Part shown: positions 46,801 through 58,700 of the stretch, piece by piece | Position numbering within the stretch: the stretch's first letter is position 1 | How the letters are laid out: every line of letters starts with the position of its first letter | From: Toxoplasma gondii ME49 | Taxonomy: Eukaryota; Apicomplexa; Conoidasida; Eucoccidiorida; Sarcocystidae | Assembly (NCBI RefSeq): GCF_000006565.2 | Contig: NC_031475.1 | Coordinates: forward strand, 4,635,601 to 4,699,600 | DNA length: 64,000 nucleotides | Direction of reading: 5' to 3' | Program-made: the position numbers and the translations under genes | Notes under the pieces: generated by a model | What the model was told of the DNA's origin: nothing | What the model saw: only the letters and a program-made list of their open reading frames with translations | The model's database searches: none

Positions 46801-49643
46801 GCGGAAATCGTCTCGCCCAACGCTGTACCCTCCACACTCGCCTCTTCTACACCGGAGCTCGTCTCATCTGCCGGCCGCTGCTCCACCTTGGTGGTTTCAA
46901 CACCGGAGATCGCCTCACCCACTGGTGAACCCTCGAGACGAGATTCTTCAACACCGGAGCTCGAATCATGTGCCGGCCCTTGCTCCGCGTTGGTGGAATC
47001 GACAGCGGAAATCGTCTCGCCCAACGCTGTACCCTCCACACTCGCCTCTTCTACACCGGAGCTCGTCTCATCTGCCGGCCGCTGCTCCACCTTGGTGGTT
47101 TCAACACCGGAGATCGCCTCACCCACTGGTGAACCCTCGAGACGAGATTCTTCAACACCGGAGCTCGTCTCTACTGCCGGCCCTTGCTCCGCGTCCGCGG
47201 AATCAACAGCGGAAATCGTCTCGCCCAACGCTGTACCCTCCACACTCGCCTCTTCTACACCGGAGCTCGTCTCATCTGCCGGCCTTTGCTCCACCTTGGT
47301 GGTTTCAACACCGGAGATCGCCTCACCCACTGGTGAACCCTCGAGACGAGATTCTTCAACACCGGAGCTCGAATCATCTGCCGGCCGTTGCTCCGCGTTG
47401 GTGGAATCGACAGCGGAAATCGTCTCGCCCAACGCTGTACCCTCCACACTCGCCTCTTCTACACCGGAACTCGTCTCATCTGCCGGCCTTTGCTCCACCT
47501 TGGTGGTTTCAACACCGGAGATCGCCTCACCCATTGGTGAACCCTCGAGACGAGATTCTTCAACACCGGAGCTCGTCTCTCCTGTCGGCCCTTGCTCCGC
47601 GTTGGTGGAATCAACAGCGGAAATGGTCTCGCCCAACGCTGTACCCTCCACACTCGCCTCTTCTACACCGGAGCTCGTCTCATCTGCCGGCCTTTGCTCC
47701 ACCTTGGTGGTTTTAATACCGGAGATCGCCTCACCCACTGGTGAACCCTCGAGACGAGATTCTTCAACACCGGAGCTCGTCTCTCCTGTCGGCCCTTGCT
47801 CCGCGTCCGCGGAGTCAACAGCGGAAATCGTCTCGCCCAACGCTGTACCCTCCACACTCGCCTCTTCTACACCGGAACTCGTCTCATCTGCCGGCCTTTG
47901 CTCCACCTTGGTGGTTTCAACACCGGAGATCGCCTCACCCATTGGTGAACCCTCGACACTCGCCTCTTCTACACCGGAGCTCGTCTCATCTGCCGGCCTT
48001 TGCTCCACCTTGGTGGTTTCAACACCGGAGATCGCCTCGCCAAACGCTGTACCCTCCACACTCGCCTCTTCTACACCGGAACTCGTCTCATCTGCCGGCC
48101 TTTGCTCCACCTTGGTGGTTTCAACACCGGAGATCGCCTCACCCATTGGTGAACCCTCGAGACTCGATGCTTCAACACCGGAGCTCGGTTCAACTGCTGG
48201 CGTTCCCTCCGCCTTGGTGGTTTCAACACCGGAGATCGCCTCGCCAAACGCTGTACCCTCCACACTCGCCTCTTCTACACCGGAACTCGTCTCATCTGCC
48301 GGCCTTTGCTCCACCTTGGTGGTTTCAACACCGGAGATCGCCTCACCCATTGGTGAACCCTCGAGACTCGATGCTTCAACACCGGAGCTCGGTTCAACTG
48401 CTGGCGTTCCCTCCGCCTTGGCGGCGTCAACAGCGGAGATTAACTCACTGACTGATGTACCCTCGAGAGTAGATTCTTCTACGCTGGAGCTCGTCTCACA
48501 GGCCGGCCATTGCTCGACCTTGGTGGCGTCAACAGCGGAGATAAAGTCACTTGCTAGTGAACCCTTGGGACTGGCGTTTCCTACACCGGAGCGCGGCTCA
48601 CCTTCCAGCCGTTGCTCCACCTTTGTGGCGTCTGTGGCGCCAACATTCCAGATCATCTCACCTGCTGGTGCACTCTCGATATTGGCCTCTTCTACACCGG
48701 AGCTCGTTTCACCTGCCGGCGGTTGCTCGGCGTTGGTGGCATGTGCGGCGTCAACACGGGAGGTAAACTCACTTATTGGTGCACCCTCGAAACTCGCGTT
48801 GTCCAAAGCGGTGCTGGTCTCACCCATTGGTGAACCCTGGAGACTGCCGGCGTGCATATCGGAACCTTTCTCATTTACTGGTGCTCTCTCGAGATTGTCG
48901 ACCACAAAAGTTTTAGAAGATGGGGAAGACAAGTAAAGAGTGAGGGCAACCGCCAATGCCGCTGCAGCCGTCAGAGCACCAGCCACAGCTACCCTCTGGG
49001 CTGCGGTTTTGGACCAACTGGAGGAAGTTGGATCGCCGGCAGAAGCGCCGATCTCACCCACCAACTCAGAGGTAAATTCCGTAGTTTGAGATGCCTCGTC
49101 TTGAAAGGTCTTTTTTCTGCTGTCTCCGACTGTCGCCACAATTTTTGTCGCCTTGTAGAACGCCGTGAGCTGCGCCAAAAGAACAATTGCATGAAGGGCC
49201 TGCGCGCCGGGGGACCCTAAATTTAGACCCAGAAACGCACGACCAGCTTGACGAGTCACGGACTGTCTTCGTCGGCGGTCGGGGTTTTGTATTGCTTCAT
49301 GCGTCCCTGCGTCTTGAGCATCTCCATGGTGGCTTAAGCTTCCGGGCGCTGACCTTCGAGGTCTGCGTCTTTGACTGACCGCATCGTCGGGAGGTTGGTG
49401 TTTCTTCTCATCGCCTAAAGCGTTCAATGTGGTGGTTCCACTCCGTGGTGCATCAGTTCGGTCCACGTCACTTCCTGCACCTTCCTTGAAAACAGGCTGC
49501 GTACCAGTGCTACTGTGGAGAGGTCTCTCTTCGTGGATGGCCCCGACCTCATCTCGTGCCGCCGCACATGCTCTGAAAAACGCAAGACTGAAAAGCACGA
49601 GAAAAGCCGGTGAGACTACCTTCTTCAGCCGTACGATACTCAT
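40763..49643 (-). CDS. Giant secreted/membrane protein of 34-residue tandem repeats, frameshifted
   Basis: The ATG at 49643 opens a frame with a typical signal peptide (residues 1-28: basic start, hydrophobic core LVLFSLAFF, then ACAA), Arg-rich clusters (RRRPRRS, RRRRQS), a moderately hydrophobic stretch near 143-160, and a transmembrane helix at about 218-238 (VAVAGALTAAAALAVALTLYL). From about residue 270 the protein is tandem 34-residue repeats, acidic and rich in Glu, Ser, Thr, Gly and Val, with the core ETSSGVEE. The frame stops at 44721, but the repeat continues in the next frame to a stop at 40763. The switch maps to GGCTCTTTGC at 44731-44739, where other copies read GGCTCTTGC: one extra T. 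Without it the gene would encode about 2959 aa. This could be a sequencing or assembly error or a real disabling indel. No family name is recognised; secretion or surface/vacuolar location is inferred from the signal peptide and helix. Only one exon is visible. Confidence 0.72.
40830..48830 (-). repeat. 102-bp tandem repeat array with 204-bp higher-order A-B units
   Basis: The monomer is 102 bp (34 codons), with about 75 copies. Two main types alternate: A (GEAISGVETTKVEQ...ASVEGTAL) and B (GETISAVDSADAEQ...SRLEGSPM/V), giving a 204-bp dimer. Exceptions include a variant C monomer (SEPSSGVGTTKVEQ), a doubled C-A-B block at about 42.8-43.4 kb, and A'-A dimers at about 47.95-48.44 kb. Copies from about 48.44 to 48.83 kb, next to the membrane helix, are divergent, while the interior is nearly homogeneous, as expected from unequal crossing-over or gene conversion. 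Confidence 0.93.
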
Positions 49644-51471
49644 CTTTTCGATGTCAACTTTGACACCAGGTGGTCGACCGACGGCAGGAAAAGACAGGAC
49701 CGCGAAACGGGTATTCTGTGTCGTTAATGTAGAAAACTGTCAAACATCTCCAGCCACTGGTCTTTCAAGAGCGAAAAAGTACTTCCATGATACTTCAAGG
49801 CGGTCGAGGAAACCAGCCTGGAGGCTAGGCTCCGCAGCAAAAGGCGATGCCTGCAGAAGGTCCCTGCGTAAGTTGCAGAGGAAACCTTCCGTCTCCTAAG
49901 CGACCGTTAAAGGGGTCCGATACAAATGGCACGCGTTGCTTTTCATACTCAGGTGACACTGGCGTATAAGACAAATGATGTTCGAAATCTCAGGGCTCGC
50001 AAATGCATTACCGTCCCCGGCAAGCATTACCATCGGCGTGGCGGTGAGCCTGGCCACCTGCCGACCACACACCCAGGAAAAGCCACCACCATAGAGACAT
50101 AGTCAGAATTTCTCTAAATGACACGAGAACAACCCTCACACCGACGATCCGCGGCACGAACAAAACGGAAAAAAAGTGAGATCAAAAGATCCCACTAGGA
50201 CCACCATGGGTCACCACCCCAAACCATCTAGTGGAGGGCTGGTGCTCCGCTGGCAAGGGCGCGAAACGTCGGGCAAGACTGATCCTTCAGACCGACATCC
50301 TCACAGCAATGAAACTGTATTTCCGTGGATGCGATCACAAGAGCTAAATTGCTTTTGACACTGATACACTTGGAAGTGGCAGATATCATGTCACCTGATG
50401 AGTGCGAGAGGGATTCTCTATTAGAACCGTGCCACCACATTCAACCCATTTTTTTAAAGGACGAACCCCCACTCTGCCCGCGCCGTTGTCGTTTGGTTCA
50501 GTTGGGCAATGAAAATTGAGAAGTTCGAAAACGCGCGGTGCTCCTAGCAAGTGGGACATCGGGAGACCTGCAAGTGGAGGTGGGCATCGTGCCTATTTCA
50601 GTAGCTAACTCCAGCATTTTTAGTCGTCTCAAGCAGTCTTCTGGGGTAGTGGACAGCTGTCATGAAGGTCTTCGTTGTCTGTATCTCATAATTAGAGTCA
50701 AAAATGGGATGTGCTCGTTCTCTCTTGGTTTCACCCCACAGCAGTACGTTTCTACTGGTGGCAGTGCCAGTTGTGAGTGTTAGTTGAGAGGCCTTTCATA
50801 TTCACACCAGCAGCTAAAATAGTATGTGGGTACTAGACTCGTTTTTCTCACAAATGCTAAGTAGCATAGTCACACTCTACACGGTCAGCAAGCCTGAATA
50901 ACGCTTCTTCTCGGCCGCTATGCCCTGTTGCTGGAACTGCTCCTTCCGGGTAGTGAAGACAAATCGCTCTAAAGCTTAAGGAAGAAGAGGCCACCCACCC
51001 GAAGATTTCCCTATGTTCTGAGCTTGTACACCATAAACCCCAGATGACATTTGAAAACGAGGCTCGCTGCTATATAAAAAGTCGCAGGCATTCAGTACGC
51101 GCGCATCACCCTGCAGGTCTCGGCCTTCACGAGCCCTGCATAACAAAAACTCAGTCACGGAGATGTCTCCTTCTAAAGGGTTGCGAGTGGAAGAGACGTC
51201 ACGGGACTTTCCGAAGTTCAGAGACCGCTAATTCACCTCATAATTGAAACAATACGTGACTCCTAAAGGCTTGACGCAGTTGTCGAACACTCGTACACTC
51301 TTAGGCGTGACGTCGCGGCCGCTGTGCAGCGTATGAGAAGTAAAAGCAAGCAGTGAAATGTCGTCTGTCCCGTATCCGTCGAAAATGCATTGTGAAAGCA
51401 GAAATGCCTTACGATTTAACGAGTTTTTGCGTCCCTGACACCAAGTTACTCACACCCGGAGATAAAACAGA
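49644..51471. other. Intergenic region upstream of the repeat gene
   Basis: About 1.8 kb. It should carry the promoter and 5' UTR of the repeat gene and the 3' UTR of the small gene ending at 51472. No supported coding sequence was seen. Confidence 0.45.
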
Positions 51472-52113
51472 TCATGCATCCGTCAACGGATTCACCAAAA
51501 CATCGAGACTTTGTTCCAGCCACCACCAGGCAGCTTCCTCGTTCAAACTGGCCCCCGTTCTGCGCTCTGCCTTGGTAAACAAGAACGAAGATTGGGTTCG
51601 CTCAGCCGGTTTTGCGTTCCTTTCATCGAGGCTTTCGCCTCGTACGACAGAACTTTGCGCCTGTTCTGCAGCTGTACCGGGAAAGACATAGTTGCCTCCC
51701 CTTGCTACAGCACCCTCGGACGCCATCCGCCCACCTGCAGTGAACCCTTGCGGTCCGTGTTGCTCGCCACTTGCGTCACTGAGACTAAACAATGTTTTCC
51801 CCTGATTTTCTCCGCTTTTCATCTTTTGAGGTTTAGACGTCGCTTCAAACACAGCTTCCAAAATGAACTCTCGCAGTCCTTCGTCGTCACCCGACGAGTC
51901 ACGTCGATTGCTAAGCCATTCTTTGACCGACTTTATGTTGGGTCGCATGCTTTTCGCGTGCGAATCTGGCTTTTCCTCATGGAACCTGTCTGTGCCGTTA
52001 TCGGACAGACCGTCTAAGTCCGGAGAGGACGCAGTCCAACAACGACACTGCAGTGCCGTCAGTACAACTGCCAGAAAGGTTCGGCAGCAGGAAGGCTGCA
52101 GAGGTGGAGCTGC
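51472..52113 (-). CDS. Small unknown protein, final exon; possible signal sequence
   Basis: The frame stops at 51472 and is open to 52146, but its first start-like codon is GTG and TTTGTTTTCCAG just before 52113 looks like a splice acceptor, so the exon probably begins at 52113 in phase 0. That exon (213 codons) begins with AAPPLQPSCCRTFLAVVLTAL, a hydrophobic stretch that could belong to a signal peptide or membrane anchor, followed by hydrophilic sequence with EWLSNRRDSSGDDEGLREFI, Gly-rich patches, and the C-terminus EAAWWWLEQSLDVLVNPL. An upstream exon with the ATG is needed and was not identified. I do not recognise the family. It lies 540 bp beyond the RPAP2-like stop codon on the same strand. 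Confidence 0.42.
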   Translation of the reverse strand, partial: AAPPLQPSCCRTFLAVVLTALQCRCWTASSPDLDGLSDNGTDRFHEEKPDSHAKSMRPNIKSVKEWLSNRRDSSGDDEGLREFILEAVFEATSKPQKMKSGENQGKTLFSLSDASGEQHGPQGFTAGGRMASEGAVARGGNYVFPGTAAEQAQSSVVRGESLDERNAKPAERTQSSFLFTKAERRTGASLNEEAAWWWLEQSLDVLVNPLTDA

Positions 52114-52649
52114 CTGGAAAACAAAGGACGAATTCGCAGACCACACACGCTGGGCGCTGACTCAAAAGGACACCACGTATTCGTTGTTAAAAACCCCACG
52201 GAATATGAGATTTTGTCATCGATCGTCACGCACCGCTCATCTAGCGCAAAGCAGGCCGTGCTGCCTTCCCAGGCACCATGTCCGACGTACCGGCTGTTGG
52301 CCTCGAGATCCTAACAACGTAGTTCTGAATCCTATTGAGGCGTCCGTGTCTAAATCTGAAACGTTAGGCCTCTCAAAGTCACCTCCGCAAAAAGATATGA
52401 TATCTTAAGAAGGCCACAACCATCGGCTGTCCCCATTCCTCCCCTGGTTCCTCATGTCCAGCCTAACGACATACTGACCGTGGTTTGTGTGCATACATTT
52501 TACCGCGCATTCTATCCTGTGTTTGCCTTTTTTCCAAACTAGACAGTGCATACACGATCATTAACACTACACGATACAGATTATAGTGTTGCACATGTGT
52601 ATTCACTCTTGAACCAATCTTGGCAACTAAAGTCTCATTGGCGCCTGTG

Positions 52650-55600
52650 CTAGAAACGTTCGTCCTCCGCAACGTTCAGCAATGCGGATGATACATTTTG
52701 TCTCACTCTCTGAATGCGGAAAGTGCTGCAGAGATCCACAATTTGTCGCCTATATTGGGCAACAAGATTTGTGGGTAGAACTCGAATTAACACTTGGACC
52801 AGCTGCTCGACACGTTGAATGTCTTCGGCTGTGGCCGCTGCAACGTCGCTCGTGTTGTCAGGAGCCTCCGGTCCCGCTGCTGCCCCGCCGGACGGGTCGA
52901 AGGAAGAAAGCGCCCGTTCGCCTCCGAGTTTCCGAGAGAAACCTTTCAGTCCGTGACACTGAATCAAAAACTCCCGGGTTTCGTTCCTACTCCAGTTGCC
53001 GAGCAGATCCCAGACCACCGAGAGATCCGAGAGCCGTCCGTACGCCTCCTGGACCTGAGCTTGAATGCTCTGCTTGCCCCGCGAGGGAGCTTTTCGAGAG
53101 CCTCTCCGTTCTGGCTGCTCTGCCGTTTTGTTTCTCTCGGACGGCAACGCGAGCTTCGCTGTCCCGCACTCTCCCGGACTATGGTCTTCCTGCTGAGAGC
53201 AGCAAACTGAACCGCGGGCGGTTCTGTGGTCAGGAGACGAGCAGTCGAACGAGCAAGTGTCCCCGTCTTCTTCATCTGTGAGATCCAGGAACTCATTGAG
53301 GTCTTTGGCAAGACCCCAGTCATCGGGTGCGAAACCTTCTTCCCACTCTTGTCCCTCTTCGTTGGAGTCGATATCGCTCTCCCGCCTCTCTGCCTCGGAA
53401 GCGCCGCCTGCAACAAAAGCGCGCCTTTCCGCATTCAATTCCATCGTCTCCTTAGGCAGTTCACACGAGGTGCTAGGCGAACACCTTGGAGCCTTGGTGT
53501 GTGCTGCAACATGGCTCTTGCTTCCGCTCCTGCCGAAAATGCCCTCTGGGTCAGGCTGCTCTTCCTCCCAAGATTTGAATTTCTCGCTGTGGCCTTTCGT
53601 GGGAAGGCCCTGAGGATTTGTTTCCGAGGGCGGGAGTGTTTCCCCAGCTGCGCTGTTCGCAGGGACATCCGTTGCGCTCCCGACATCTGCATAATCAAAG
53701 CAAAGCACCGGATCCACTGGACCGGCAGCTCGGTGCTGGCACCACTGCAAATTCAAGAGACCTGTCTGCGTTAGCCTGCCCTCTTTGTCGTCGAGGAGAC
53801 GTTCCGTCGAATGAGGCTTCTCGGCACTTTGACCTGACGAAGAAATCCCCAGGTCTGTAGCGACGTCAGATGCGCTTGTGGGTACCCCAGGGTCCCCTAG
53901 AGATGACAGAGCCCCACGGGAGGAGAAGTTCGAACTGTCGTCTCTCTTCCTCGCATCCGCCTCCTCAAAGTCTTCGTCTGACTCTTCCCTCGAGCTGTTT
54001 TCGTCCTCATCTTCAACAGTAACCTTTATGACATGCGCCGGTTTCTGTGGGGGCCGAGATTGTCCTTTCTCGGTCTCTCGCTCCTGCCTCTTCGTTTCTC
54101 GAAGACCGCGGACTTGCTGATGCTGGTCGCCCTCCTGCATCCCTTCCTTCTGGTCCCCAACCAGATCCTTTCGCTTGTCTCCTTCCAGTCCACGGACCGT
54201 TCCGAAATCTCCCTTCTTCTCTGCCAGCTCTGTACACGAAGAACGCTCACAGATCATCGAAGACGTTCTGTCTCCTCCAGGAAGGTGCTCTGGCGAAACC
54301 CGCACGAATGTCGCAGAGTCTTCCTGGTTTTCGACGCACTCCGTTCGCTCCCTGGGACTCTGCGCAGCACCGGGATTTTCTCCGCTCGCGAAAAGACGGC
54401 TTTCCGACGAAGCGTGGTCGCTCTGAAGGCCTTTCGAGTCCCTCTGTTGCCCACACTGTGTGGAGTGGAGGAGAGACGGCAAAGACGTGGAACCGAGGGC
54501 AAGGGAACCCACAGCAGGGTCCGCCACATCTCGCCAGCCGTCTCTCTTGCATCGGCTAGAGACGCGCGAGACCCACTGTTGGACAAAAAGGCGCGTGTAC
54601 AGCTGCTCTTCTCTCTGAAGCCCTTGGAGCTCCTTCTGGCGGTAGTAGCACTCTTTGCTGCAGAAAAGAAGGAGGTCGTCCTCGTCTGCGACGCGAATCA
54701 ACTTGTGGTCCAGTTTCCATCGTCGCACCAAAGACAGCCGCCTGACAGCGCATGAAGAGGAGAGCGAAAACAGTAAAGGACCGGCAGCCAAAACCTGGCG
54801 ACTCGCGACGCGTTCGCGTGCAACACACAACTGCACCACGGCACCTGAGTCATCAACTCTCACTGGTCATCGAGCTGGGATGGAGCTCGCATTTTCAGTG
54901 GACCTGCACGCGCGCAGCCCCTTGGCCCTCGCTAATGTGCAGCCGAGCAAACAGATCCTGAGGGTGCGCGGATGACCGGGGTAGGGCAGAAGACTTTGAA
55001 CAGAGCGGAACCTCAAAGGGAGAGAGAGCGAAAACGAGGCAAGAAGTGGGAAACTTAGGTGAAAAAGGAGATGCACGGAACCAGCGAAGAAGCGCAACGT
55101 CCAGCCACAACCGGACTAAATCCCCACGCAACAGCCACAAGCCTCGAGCCACCCCTCGCAAGAGTGACGTCTCCGCAACTTTCGAAAGCGATTCTGGTTC
55201 CTACCCGCGCTTCTGGGCGCCTGTGGGCATCTGTTGACTGCAAAGGAAAAATCCGCATTTCCCGAGAGACTCGCGCTCCAGCGCCACGTCGCTGAGTTCT
55301 TCGGGCTTCAGAAAGCCAACGACGCTGCGCAGAAGGAAAGTCGTCTCCTCTTCTCCCTCATGTCCTAGCACCTCCACCTCGCCTGCTTCTGGCTGCCGTT
55401 CGATTTCGAGGAACGCGGTCTTCCTGCAGATCTCGGGGGTTCTACCCTGCACAGCGGTCGCCTCGTTTCTGCCGCGTTCTCCACTTCTCGTCCCTTCATC
55501 GGAGACAGTTCCCGGTGGGCCGATGTTGTGGAGAATGAGGCGGCACTGAACCAGATACCGGGCGCTGTCGCAAGCCTTCTGAAACCGGACCTGTTGTTCT

Positions 55601-55777
55601 GTCGAACAACAGAGAAAAACATAAAAAAACGTATCTCACACCCCGTTCGCCGTCACAAGCAAAGGCGTCCTCTGTGAAAATCGAACAGACCTTACGCTTT
55701 GCCAACACACCACGGAAATCGATGGCTTTCGCAACCACGGCCTCTGCCAAGCACCCTCGGCAACAGTCTATCGGCAT
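52650..55777 (-). CDS. RPAP2/Rtr1-type RNA polymerase II CTD phosphatase
   Basis: Three exons: 55777-55696, 55598-55205 and 54741-52650, with phases 1 and 2 matching at the junctions and a total of 2568 nt (855 aa). The exon-1 donor is GC|GTAAGG and the exon-2 donor is GG|GTAGG. Exon 2 carries QKACDSARYLVQCRLI and GFLKPEELSDVALERESLGK, which align with the Rtr1 pattern (an L-x-P-x-x-Y-x-D-V-x-x-ER-x-x-x-x-x-CGYPLC layout). Zinc ligands appear as Cys142-x4-Cys147 (CGFFLC) and Cys186-x3-Cys190 (FCSKEC), the usual C-x4-C and C-x3-C/H arrangement. RPAP2/Rtr1 proteins bind RNA polymerase II, help its nuclear import and are reported to remove Ser5 phosphate from the CTD. Downstream there is an unusually long acidic, low-complexity region (about 230-700), then a C-terminal helical part (WDLLGNWSRNETREFL, VLIRVLPTNLVAQYRRQIVD) like that seen in plant homologues. 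Catalytic activity of the family is debated. Confidence 0.85.
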
Positions 55778-58700
55778 TAGCGCAAAGCGAAATGTGGACC
55801 AGTCGTGAATCAGAGAAAGTGCACTCCCGTTGTCTGGAGAGAGATGTGCAAGCAGAGACTTGTGGGGAGATGTTATCGTGCCTCTCGGTTCGGAAGTAAA
55901 CTCCTGCAGGTTAGTGTCAGGAACAGATTACACAAGGACAAGTGGATGGCTGGCGCGAGCAACGGTGGAAAAAAGAGTGAAAAAACAGAACCCGCAAGTG
56001 CACGTCCGGCCACTTGAAACACAGTCTACGACGCAAGAACAAAGGTGGGGCTGCGGGGCATATCAGGACAATTGGTGAGAGATCTGGAGTCTTTGACAAC
56101 ATTTTTCTCTGTCTTGTCGTTCGCGAGGCAAAACCGCCCTACCGATTAAACGCCGTTGCTCCTCGAGTGCTCTCTCTTTGTCTCTTTTTCCGTCCCCTTC
56201 GGCCTCTCTTCTCTGGTCAGAGCGTGAAGGAATTTCGTGGAGGGTGTTCCCTTGCAAATTGAAAGTTGCGCTTTTGCCTTCCTTGTGCCTTGCCGCGGCT
56301 GCGGGTCGCTCGCGCTCTTCATCCCCGAGTTTCCCCAGCTTCGCGCCGTGTCGGAAACGCGAAGTAGCAGGAGGTTTCGCGACGCCTTTTCCATCACCTG
56401 GCTGGTGAGAAAGAACAGGGAAATGCCGGATCTCTTGAGAGCTGCCTCTCGAGTTTGGCGCAGCCTCCTGTTCTTGCGACTCCGGGAGGGGATGCGAAAT
56501 GACAGACGCAGAAGAGAAACTCTCCGGATCCAAGTGAATCACGTCTCTCGAAGTCTGCCACTCGCGAGAAACAGCCTCTTTTCTGCCCTCCATTTGGCGC
56601 CAAGCGAGCGTTGGATGGACCTTCTAGGAAAAACGCAACGGACGACACCCGAAGCAAGAGCCGCTGCGCCGACAACACTCAGAAATTCATGCTGCCCCTG
56701 TCTGTGCACTGACTGCCTACAGTTTCACACCGAATTTAGATACGCGAACGAAAGAGACGGATGTAAAGACCATTCGCAATGGAAAAGCGGTTGCTGCTTT
56801 TGGAGACGAACGCAACGCACTAGATCTCGAAATGTCAGAAGCAAGAATACCAACGCGGTCGGGGCATTCTGCGATCCCTGCACAGGCCTGCTGCGTGGCC
56901 TCCAGTCACGCAAGGGGCAAAGCTGAAACGAGAAATCCAACTCCGTGACTGATGAACTTTTCCGCCAAGGCACTTTTCACTAAGGCACAAAATTCGGCTT
57001 TCAAAGGTTTCACCAATAAAGGCGCGATCGAGTAAGGCGGGGGAAGCCATTGACCGAGAATGTCTGACGTGCGTCACGCGGGGAAAAATGCCAATGAATC
57101 CGCATGGAGTACACTGCAGCACCTTTTGCTGTGGAAATCTGTTGTCAGAAAGCTCGAAAACGGGAAAAAGGAACGAAACAATCTGTTCTTAACCTGGGCC
57201 TTCTGGCGCCTTTGAGTGGCATGGAGCAAGCGAGAGCTACAACGAAAAACGCGTTTGAAAGCGAGACTTCTTGACGGATGGTCCTTTGACTCTTGGAAAC
57301 TCGAGACCTTCTGGGCAAAATCATAATCGAAGATCGCGACTCATCAGGCGGTTTCATGAATCGGAAACCGGGAGAAAAACTTTAACGGGGCTGTGGTAAG
57401 CTAGAACCGAACGCACGCGATATGTCCATGAGGAGCTTCAGATGGAAAGCTGGTTATCACAGCAGCGGATCGCATGCGAGACAAAGGCATTAAAAGAGGC
57501 GTAGGGCTGCGGAAAAGCCGTCCAGTGATTCGGTCGTCTCTTGCTGTCGAAAACTGGCTGAGCTCGCGACGGCACTCTGCATGTTTGTCGTGCATGCGAC
57601 TTCGAAGTCAGCATGCTTGATTTTTTCCTAGGCCCCGGATGGCTGGCGGCAACTGTCTCGAATAATGTCTACTGTCACTCTAGAAAAAGCGGGTATTGAA
57701 GTTAGTGCCGAAGTGTTTTTTCCCTCCAAGTCTCTCTATGTACTGCGACAGCGTCCGGAAGGCTGCTTCTGTGAAGCTTCCGGATAAATTTGAACGCTCT
57801 CACACAGCACCGACATGACCACAAGCTGCTGGGTACGTAATTAACAAGCCAACGGAGCAAAGGGTACGCGTAGAGGAAACGTGAAACGTATCGGCCGGCA
57901 TCGAAGAGGAAAGAAATGAATCAGTAGGCACAGTTTGACGAGCAATCGTTGTCCTCACTGCTACACAGTTGCAACAGGTATTTGATGCCCGGAGACAGCA
58001 CGTTGTCGAGGAATTGGAATGCACGTAGATACAGCGCAAATTCCGAATGCACATGTCTGCCATTGCATCACGCATCTGCTCGAAACCTAAAGTAGGGTGC
58101 ATAGATAATCTTCAGCTGTGTCTATTCTCTTGTATGTGGTTGAGGACGGATGAATGCTCTGCCGGACGTTATTAACACCGTTCATCGAGTGCTAGAGGCA
58201 TGTATGGATGCTGCCAGATGTCTGAGAGAAACACTCCTTTCCGCTGCGTACATCGGAACTCTGGAAGTATGAAAAGAGCCGCACACCTTCCAACAGGGGC
58301 ACGAAGTCCTCTCACCGCAATGAAACACGACAACTGAACCACCCCGGTCCTTGACAACCGTTCGGTTTGGTTCAGTGAATGATGCTCCCGCTTGTGGCTG
58401 CTGGATGTTTCCCGATTACCCCTTGATAAATGAAGCAAACTTATCTCATTGTTCAAGAAATCACTCCAGTTCCCTTTGTTCCAGACACAGTTGTAGCTAG
58501 TGTCACAATGCCGCTGTCGTACTAGGTGAATATTTTCAGTCCGCAAAAGCAGTACCGCGTTCGTCACCCACAGTTTCAGTATGTGGCTTTGCACGGCATT
58601 GACCCCATTCTAGCGGCAAACAAGGCATTAGCTCATGTAGCCCGCGGCCCGTTTGTTTTTCGTATTTCGTGCGGCCCAGCGGCCCAGGTATCGGGTAAGA

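Noticed and set aside
56063..56593. 176-codon minus-strand ATG frame upstream of the RPAP2-like gene
   Set aside because: Charged low-complexity sequence without domain, splice support or signal; kept only as a note in the intergenic entry.
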